From assembly GCF_026544205.1 (NCBI RefSeq), contig NZ_JALNUI010000001.1:147769-211768 (forward strand): 64,000 nt of DNA, given 5' to 3'. This DNA is from Curtobacterium sp. GC_Cur_3 (GTDB lineage Bacteria > Actinomycetota > Actinomycetes > Actinomycetales > Microbacteriaceae). Below, piece after piece: positions 57,116 through 64,000 of this stretch; the first letter of the stretch is position 1, and each line of letters starts with the position of its first letter. The translations under genes were made by a program, and so were the position numbers. The notes beneath the pieces are model-generated. The model was not told the origin of the DNA, ran no database searches, and worked only from the letters and a program-made list of their open reading frames with translations.

Positions 57116-57145
57116 GGGCCGACCCATCCGTGGATGGATCGGCCC
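57116..57145 (-). terminator. Terminator hairpin of the MoxR-FHA operon
   Basis: GGGCCGACCCATCC pairs with GGATGGATCGGCCC with one mismatch and a very tight loop, 42 bp past the FHA-gene stop. Confidence 0.55.
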
Positions 57146-57187
57146 GTGGTCACTGCTGTGGAGGAGTCCCGCGCAGAGCGGCGAGGA

Positions 57188-59113
57188 CTACTGCACGAGG
57201 AAGAACTGCTCGCCGACGTCCACGCGCGCGCCCCGCTCGACGCGGTAGCGCCGACCGGGCTCGCACCGCCGGATCGAGCCGTCGATGTGTCGGATGACCG
57301 ACCCGTTGCCGGAGAACCGGTCGGAGACCCAGAGGTCGTCGCCGTCCCGCCCGAGTTCCAGGTGCGTCTTCGACACGGACTTCCCCGGGTCGTGGATGGT
57401 GAGCAGGTCGTCGAACCGCTCGCCCGGCTCGGGGCGCGGAAGCCGTCCGAAGAGCGCCGTGCCGTGCAGGCCGAGCCGCTCGCCGGTGCTGAAGTGCAGC
57501 ACGAACGGCGCTCGGGTCGGTGTCTTCGACACGATCCGGGTCTCGTCCACGTCCTCGTCGTCGTCCGGCGCCGGAGCGTGCTCGCCCGCGGCGACCTCGT
57601 CGACCGGAGCGGCGCTCGGAGCGGCGCTCGACGTCACCGCGTCCACGAGCGGAGCCGGCGCGGCCGACTCGACCCGGGCCTCCTGGGCGGTCGGGTCTGC
57701 CGCGTCCTCGGTCGTGTCCGGCAGCGGCGGGAGGGGTGCCGCGCGCGGCGCGTCCGCGACCGGCTGGTCGGGCGTCGGGGGCGTGGCTGCATCGTCCGCA
57801 GCCGTCTCGTCAGCAGCCGCCTCGTCCGCAGCCGCATCACCCGCGGCCGTCTCGTCGTCGGCGGCAGGCGTCGGGTCGGCCCCGTCCCCCGCGTCGAGGT
57901 CGCGCGCTGCCCAGTCGGGCCGCAGCATCGGCAGCGGCACCACCGGGCCGGTGAAGGCCGCCGTCACCGCGGGTCGGACCGCGCCGCACTCGTTGCAGAA
58001 GATGTCGTCGGGTTCGAGGTGGTGCCCGCACACGTGACAGGTGGTCGGGTGGTGGGCGCCCGGCTGGACCAGGGAGGTGGGCCTGGGTGGCTGCCGGTCG
58101 ACGAGCGGCTCGACGACGGCGGTGTCCCCGGAGCGGGCGGTGTCGTCCCGATGGGCGGCCGACTCGTGGTCGGTGTCGGTCGCAGCGGGAGCGGGAGGGG
58201 GCTCCTCGGTGCGGGCGACCGCCGACGGCTGTCCGGCCTGGTCGTCGGGACGGACACCCTCAGGACGGACACCCTCGGGACGGACACCCTCGGGACGGGC
58301 ACCGTCGGGTGCATCGGTCGCCGCACCTGCACCCGTGCCCGAACCCGGGCCGGTGCCCGCCGGGGCCTCGTCCGGTTCGGCGGTCGCCCGGTCGTCGGTG
58401 GCGCGGCCGATCCACCACGACGGTGCACTCGGCGCGGCGGGTGCCTGCTGCTCCTGCGGCGGCGCCCAGACGGGTGCGGAGTCGACGACCGGCTCGGGGG
58501 CCTGGTCGACGGACTCGTTGACCGCGGGACCCGGACCGGGCGCCGGCGCCGGCGCCGGCGGACCGGACACCGGAGCCATGGCGGGCGCAGGAGGACCTGC
58601 CAACGGCGCCTGCGCCTGAGTCCGCGGAGCAACCCGGGTGACCTCGGGGTCGTCCTCGCTGACGCCGTGCGCCGATGCCTGGCGGTCGTGCTGGTCGGCG
58701 TCTGCGATGTGCTCCTGTGCACGCTCCCCCGGCGCGACGGGAGCGTCCTGCCGTCCGCTCCACTCGCCCAGCCCGCTGCCGGCTCCGTGCACGTGGGTGG
58801 GCGCGGTGCGCGGTGCGAAGGAGTCGGGCGTGCTGACGGGCACCGCCGGCGGGTGCTCGTCCTGGCGGTCTGCGCCGGTGAGCCAGGCGCGGGTGGCGGG
58901 GTCGAGCGTCGACTCCGGCAGCCAGGCCTCGGCGGCCGGGTCCTGGCGGCGCCCGTGCGCGTCCGGCTGCTGGAGCGGCGGCGGGGTACCACGATCGACG
59001 GGCTCGGGAGCGACGGTCCGGCGGCTGGCAGCCGCGCTCACCGCACGCCCGCACTCACCGCAGAAGATCGCCCCGTCCGGGAGCACCGATCCGCAGTGTT
59101 CGCATCTGATCAC
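57188..59113 (-). CDS. FHA-domain protein with two zinc ribbons and a long disordered linker
   Basis: 641 residues. Residues 1-23 form a zinc ribbon (Cys4, Cys7, Cys18, Cys21). A disordered Pro/Ala/Asp/Thr-rich stretch of about 340 residues follows, with four tandem PEGVR-like repeats. A second ribbon, TCHVCGHHLEPDDIFCNECG, lies in the middle, then another acidic Ala-rich linker, and the C-terminal FHA domain (about 545-641, with GTALFGRLPRP and KSVSKTHLELG). FHA domains bind phosphothreonine, so this is probably a scaffold for a Ser/Thr kinase pathway. Last gene of the moxR-DUF58-transglutaminase operon; GTG start overlaps the upstream stop (GTGA). Confidence 0.88.
   Translation of the reverse strand: MIRCEHCGSVLPDGAIFCGECGRAVSAAASRRTVAPEPVDRGTPPPLQQPDAHGRRQDPAAEAWLPESTLDPATRAWLTGADRQDEHPPAVPVSTPDSFAPRTAPTHVHGAGSGLGEWSGRQDAPVAPGERAQEHIADADQHDRQASAHGVSEDDPEVTRVAPRTQAQAPLAGPPAPAMAPVSGPPAPAPAPGPGPAVNESVDQAPEPVVDSAPVWAPPQEQQAPAAPSAPSWWIGRATDDRATAEPDEAPAGTGPGSGTGAGAATDAPDGARPEGVRPEGVRPEGVRPDDQAGQPSAVARTEEPPPAPAATDTDHESAAHRDDTARSGDTAVVEPLVDRQPPRPTSLVQPGAHHPTTCHVCGHHLEPDDIFCNECGAVRPAVTAAFTGPVVPLPMLRPDWAARDLDAGDGADPTPAADDETAAGDAAADEAAADETAADDAATPPTPDQPVADAPRAAPLPPLPDTTEDAADPTAQEARVESAAPAPLVDAVTSSAAPSAAPVDEVAAGEHAPAPDDDEDVDETRIVSKTPTRAPFVLHFSTGERLGLHGTALFGRLPRPEPGERFDDLLTIHDPGKSVSKTHLELGRDGDDLWVSDRFSGNGSVIRHIDGSIRRCEPGRRYRVERGARVDVGEQFFLVQ
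58246..58305. repeat. Four tandem 15-bp repeats in the FHA gene
   Basis: Units of CGGGACGGACACCCT (58246, 58261, 58276, and a divergent one at 58291). They encode the repeated EGVRP segments of the linker. Confidence 0.8.
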
Positions 59114-61599
59114 AGGTTGCCTCTGTCCTCGTCCGGCCCGCTGCGACGCTCGGCGGGCCTCCGGACATCGTAGTCACCGTCGGCTCCGCGTCCTCGGCGA
59201 CCACCGCCCGCCGTGCTCACGGCTGGCGGACGGGTGGCGTCCCGGATGCGTGCGGCGACGGGGTCCGTGCGCAGCGACCGCGTGGACACGGCCGTGCGGA
59301 ACCGAGCACGCCGGTTCTGGCCCTCCTGCAGACTGCCGATCGCGGTCTCGGTCGCCTGCCACATCCGGTCGGCAGCGCGGTCGTCCGCGTCGGCGGGGCC
59401 GAACACGGCACGGTCGGCCAGCGCCGCGAGCCCGGAGCCGCCCTCGCCGGGGGCACCCACGCCGACCTCGCGGCGCGTGGCGGCCGCGGGGACCGCGTGA
59501 CCGTGGTCGAGGAGGGCATCGCGGTACTCGTCCCACGCCCCGGTGATCCGTGCTCGGGCGTCGGGGCCGCGGCGACGCCGACGGCGACGCGTGCGCTTGA
59601 TCGCGACGATGACGACGAACGGCAGCAGCACGAGGGCGACGAAGCCGAGCGTGCCGAGCACCCACGGCAGGGCGGCGAGCAGGATCTGCAGCCAGAGCGG
59701 GGGCTGGTCGGGGGTGTCCCGGTCGGCCTGCGGGGGCGCCTGCTGGTCCTGGTCCTGCTGCTCGGCGGGAGGCGGCGGCACGACGGTCTCCGGGCGGGTG
59801 ACCGGCTTCGGGGTCTGGTCCTCGTCCCGGGGGATCTCACGCACAGCGGGGTTGGGGTTGATCGTCACCCAGCCCCACTGCGCGGTGTCGACCTCGATGC
59901 GGGCGGTGACGTCCGACCCGCGCAGGGTCGTGACGCCGGCCACCGTGGCGCCGGGGCGCGCCGTGCCCGAGTCGCCACCGGAGGCGAAGCCGAGCACCAC
60001 GCGCGTCGGGAACCCGATCTGCTGCGCCATCAGCGACGCCGCGACGGCGTACTGCTCCTGGTCGCCGATCATGAGCGGCGCGGTCAGGAGCTCCTGGATG
60101 CGGTCGGCCCCGTGGCCCGACCGGCTGGCGCGGTCGCCGCCGATCCCGTGGCTGACGTACCCGTTCCGCTGCAGCGCGCGGACCATCGCCAGGAGCTTCG
60201 CGCCGTCCGTCTCGGCGTCGGCGGTGGTCGCGTCGACGGCGTCCCGGACCGCGTCGGGCACGTTGCGGGGTGCCGGGACCGACGCCGTCCCGGGTCGCGC
60301 ACCCGACAGCTGCTCGTCGGTCGGCTGGTCGGGGACGACCGCGGACAGGTCGTACCGGGTGCCGTCCGCGACGCCGCCCACGACGGCACCGGTGCTGGTG
60401 GACCGGTCGTAGAAGAACGCCGCGCGCTGCCGGTCCCCCGTCGTGCCGGCGAAGCGCACCGACTCGAGGTCCCCGACGGTCGGCAGCCAGACACCGCGGT
60501 ACCCGTCGACCGTCACCCCCACGTCGACGGTCCTCCCGCGGACGCCTCGGACGTCGACGGTGGTCGGCACCCGCTCGAAGGTGCCGGAGGCCGACGACCC
60601 GTCGGGACCGCCCACGCGGTAGGCGACGCCGTCCCAGGTGTCGAGCGTGGCGATCCGGACGAACCCGCCCCGGGGCAGCCCGGTCACGCGCAGCTGGGTC
60701 GCGTCCGCCTGCGCCGGTTCCTCGTAGGCCCGGAACCCGCTGAGCGGGCTGACGTAGTCGCGGGGGTCGAACGGCTTCACGACGTCGGTCCGCGCGACGG
60801 TGCGTGAGGTGGCCGGCGGCGCGACGAGCCCGAGTCCGGTCGCCACGACCGCGGCGGCGACGATGGTGCCGGTACCGACGAGCGCCGGCCGGAGGACGGA
60901 CCGACGGACCGCGACCCGGGCACCGATGGTCCGCGCCACGGCGACGGCGCGCCGCGCGTGCCGCACCGTGAGCGCCCACACCAGCGCGATGCCGGTGAGC
61001 ACCACTGCCAGGGCGATCGACGTGTCGAGCCGGCTCGGCCCCAGGACGATCCCGGCCGCGAGCAGCACCAGTGGCGGGATGCTCGCCAGTTCCGGCCGGG
61101 AGGCTCGGGTCGCCGCCGTCACGGCGGTCACCGTGGCGAGCAGGATCGTCACGAAGAACGGCACCAGCAGGGCCTCGTAGCTGCCGACGGGCAGGCTGAT
61201 GGTCACCAGGCGCCTCCAGCCGAGGGCCACGCCGGAGAAGAGCTCGACCAGGCCCTGGCCGGTGGGCAGCAGCCCTCTGGCCTGACCGGGGACCGCCGCG
61301 GGCACCCCGGTGAGGGCGAAGAGGGCGACCGTCGCGACGGCGACCGCTGCCGCGGGCAGTCGGTACACGGCACCGAGCAGGGCGACGACCGTGCCACCGA
61401 CCACGGCGGTCACCGCGGCGACGATCATCGCGTCCGACCGGTGGATCGGCCACCACGCGAGGCTCGCCACGGCGAGGAGCAGCCAGACGACGAGGGTGCT
61501 CCCGACGAGTCGGGAGACCGAGACCCGGCGCGCGTTCCTCCGGTCGGCACGGCGGTCGTCCCGCCGCGACCGCGCCGGTGCGCCCACCGGGGCGCTCAT
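59110..61599 (-). CDS. Transglutaminase-like membrane protein (TgpA/DUF3488 type), triad apparently lost
   Basis: 829 residues: a helix-rich N-terminal half with about six membrane segments (30-250), an extracellular transglutaminase-like domain (about 300-600), a membrane helix (WLQILLAALPWVLGTLGFVAL), then a basic cytoplasmic tail. In the core, where GxCxxFA is expected, it reads IGDQEQYAVAASLMAQQIGFPTRVV; where HAWVEV is expected, TARIEV; where a DP-type Asp is expected, INPNP. So Cys, His and Asp all seem replaced. Many actinobacterial homologues carry GDxEQYA, so this may be lineage-wide. ATG overlaps the DUF58 stop (ATGA). Confidence 0.85.
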   Translation of the reverse strand: MSAPVGAPARSRRDDRRADRRNARRVSVSRLVGSTLVVWLLLAVASLAWWPIHRSDAMIVAAVTAVVGGTVVALLGAVYRLPAAAVAVATVALFALTGVPAAVPGQARGLLPTGQGLVELFSGVALGWRRLVTISLPVGSYEALLVPFFVTILLATVTAVTAATRASRPELASIPPLVLLAAGIVLGPSRLDTSIALAVVLTGIALVWALTVRHARRAVAVARTIGARVAVRRSVLRPALVGTGTIVAAAVVATGLGLVAPPATSRTVARTDVVKPFDPRDYVSPLSGFRAYEEPAQADATQLRVTGLPRGGFVRIATLDTWDGVAYRVGGPDGSSASGTFERVPTTVDVRGVRGRTVDVGVTVDGYRGVWLPTVGDLESVRFAGTTGDRQRAAFFYDRSTSTGAVVGGVADGTRYDLSAVVPDQPTDEQLSGARPGTASVPAPRNVPDAVRDAVDATTADAETDGAKLLAMVRALQRNGYVSHGIGGDRASRSGHGADRIQELLTAPLMIGDQEQYAVAASLMAQQIGFPTRVVLGFASGGDSGTARPGATVAGVTTLRGSDVTARIEVDTAQWGWVTINPNPAVREIPRDEDQTPKPVTRPETVVPPPPAEQQDQDQQAPPQADRDTPDQPPLWLQILLAALPWVLGTLGFVALVLLPFVVIVAIKRTRRRRRRRGPDARARITGAWDEYRDALLDHGHAVPAAATRREVGVGAPGEGGSGLAALADRAVFGPADADDRAADRMWQATETAIGSLQEGQNRRARFRTAVSTRSLRTDPVAARIRDATRPPAVSTAGGGRRGRGADGDYDVRRPAERRSGPDEDRGNL

Positions 61600-63004
61600 G
61601 CCGCGGCCGATCGGTGGAGGGCGTGGCGGAGGTCGTCGAGGTAGCCGATCGTCATCACCGTCAGGCCGGGCACCCGGACGAAGCGCGGGACGGCCTCCGG
61701 CTCGCAGATCACCGCGACGACCTCGACGCCGATCGGGAAGCGGGTGGCGGCGAGGCGGAGCGTTGGCAGCTCGACGGTGGACCCGACGACGAGGAACGCG
61801 ACGGAGATCCCGGCGGTGTCGCTCCCGACGATGCGCGCGACCTCGGCCACCGGGAGGGTGGCGTCGGCGAGGGCGACCGAGGCGAAGGCGTCGAGGAGCC
61901 GGGTCGGGGTGACGGTGGGCAGTCGGTGCACGGCGTACACGGCGCGCTTCGCGAACTCCGGGGTGCGCTCGGAGACGACGACGGTGACCTCGCGGCCGTC
62001 GCGGACCGCTCGGCTGCCGAGGGACGCCGCCGCGCTGACGGCGAGCTCGAACTCGTCCTCGTCCGCGAACTCGGCGCGCGACAGCCCGAGTGCGACGACG
62101 AGGTGGGACCGTCGGGTGTCCTCGAACTGCCGCACCATGAGCGCGCCGGTCTTCGCCGTGGACTTCCAGTGCACGGTCCTGGGGTCGTCGCCGGGCATGT
62201 ACTCCCGGATCGCGTGGAAGGAGATGTCCGCCGGGGAGAGGTCGGTCGTGGCCTGCCCCTCGAGGTCGCGGACCAGACCGGTGCTCGTCGACGGGATCGC
62301 GACGGTGCGCGGGTGCACGATGACCTGCTCGCGGTCGGTCCACACGAGCTCCCGACGGACGAGCCCCACGGGGTCGGCGCGGACGCCGGTCACCGGTCCG
62401 ACGTCGAGCACCCCGCGCCGGAGCGTCGGGACGGGGACCGCGCGCGCGAAGGTGCCGTGCGGGGCGATCGACGGGATCGCGACGTCGACGAGCCCGGAGC
62501 CGACGGGGACCTCGACCGTCGTGGGCACCGACGGGAACCGCGTGGGGTTCTCCGCGGTGACCGTGACCGCGGCGGCGTCACCGACCGCGACCCGGCGGAC
62601 CGGGCGGCTCATCCGGATGAGCAGGCGGGAGCGCCCGATCAGCGCGACGGCCGCCACCGCGACGAGGAGGGCGCCGGCGAAGCCCACGACGACGACCTCC
62701 CGGAGACCGAAGCGGTACCCGAGGACGAACGCGACGAGCGTGAGGACCGCCACCGTCCAGCCCAGGCCGGTGACGACGGACGAGACCTCGTCCCAGGAAC
62801 GGGTGAGCTGCCTCCTGGCGGTGCGCCACAGGCGGACGGACCCGACCACCGCCTCGGCGGCGACCCCGTCTCGGTCGCCGACCAGGCGGCTGCGGACGTT
62901 CGTGACGCCGGCGACGGTCCCGGTGCGTTCGTACGCCGTGCTCGAGCGACGCGACCGCGTCGAGGAGGGACGGCGCGAGCGCGTGGAGACGGGCCGGCGG
63001 TCGG

Positions 63005-63008
<4 letters not shown>
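61596..63008 (-). CDS. DUF58 domain protein
   Basis: 470 residues: basic, Ser/Arg-rich N terminus (1-40), two membrane helices (about 82-102 and 105-125), then the DUF58 domain with the family motif YMPGDDPRTVHWKSTAKTG and LMVRQFEDTRRSHLVVALG and a VWA-like C terminus. DUF58 proteins pair with MoxR ATPases, and the moxR gene overlaps it by 4 bp here. The role is probably assembly or processing of a cell-envelope complex. GTG start. Confidence 0.9.
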
Positions 63009-63976
<968 letters not shown>

Positions 63977-64000
63977 GCGGGTGTCGTTCCTCGTGTGTCG

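Overview
This is a GC-rich (about 70% by eye), gene-dense chromosomal window from an actinobacterium. Gene order, the form of ribosomal protein S4, GTG-rich starts and chains of 4-bp overlaps between genes all point to the family Microbacteriaceae, perhaps Curtobacterium or a relative; the genus is a guess. I see no rRNA, tRNA, insertion sequence, prophage or CRISPR array. Nearly everything is housekeeping and most genes lie on the minus strand.

Layout. 1-2913: histidine genes (hisI cut by the window edge, hisF, hisG, hisE) and rpe. 2959-8986: an unknown plus-strand gene, rsmB-fmt, two small plus-strand genes and priA. 8995-20276: one minus-strand run pyrR-pyrB-pyrC-(membrane gene)-carA-carB-pyrF-gmk-rpoZ-metK-priA, mostly joined by 1-4 bp overlaps. 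It matches the order known from Mycobacterium tuberculosis Rv1379-Rv1402, but here mihF is fused to gmk and no coaBC (dfp) lies between rpoZ and metK. 20335-26699: nusB, efp, a UbiB/ABC1-type kinase, a divergent pair of tiny unknown genes, then aroB-aroK-aroC. 26757-34159: mltG, ruvX, alaS, a small membrane protein, rpsD and rarA. 34254-36417: two plus-strand genes (cyclophilin, DUF349). 36493-48970: ribF, small membrane proteins, truB, a degenerate kinase-like gene, mutY, rbfA, infB, ylxR, nusA, proS and ispG. 48981-54766: an isochorismatase-family hydrolase with an NCS1 permease inserted before rseP, then dxr and an FKBP lipoprotein. 54783-57077: an OsmC-like protein, an asparaginase and an unknown membrane protein. 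57188-63976: FHA protein, transglutaminase-like membrane protein, DUF58 and MoxR.

How the genes work together. The pyr block encodes all of UMP synthesis except pyrD and pyrE, which are not in the window, and runs on into GMP kinase, the omega subunit of RNA polymerase, S-adenosylmethionine synthesis and the restart protein PriA. A PyrR-binding-loop-like RNA hairpin sits directly before the pyrR ribosome-binding site. The nusA-infB-rbfA-truB segment and rpsD serve transcription and translation; dxr and ispG belong to the MEP isoprenoid route; aroB/K/C to the shikimate route.

The strongest non-textbook signals are: (1) a repeated promoter layout, a TAnnnT element 6-7 bases before the start codon, at about fifteen genes, implying leaderless mRNAs, with stop codons doubling as -10 elements twice and two divergent -10 elements sharing bases; (2) the mIHF-guanylate kinase fusion; (3) the PyrR loop; (4) a nucleoside-kinase-like protein without its P-loop lysine; (5) a transglutaminase-like protein that seems to lack its catalytic triad; (6) hairpin-rich DNA where rimP is expected, upstream of nusA. 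I found no clearly new defence or mobile system.
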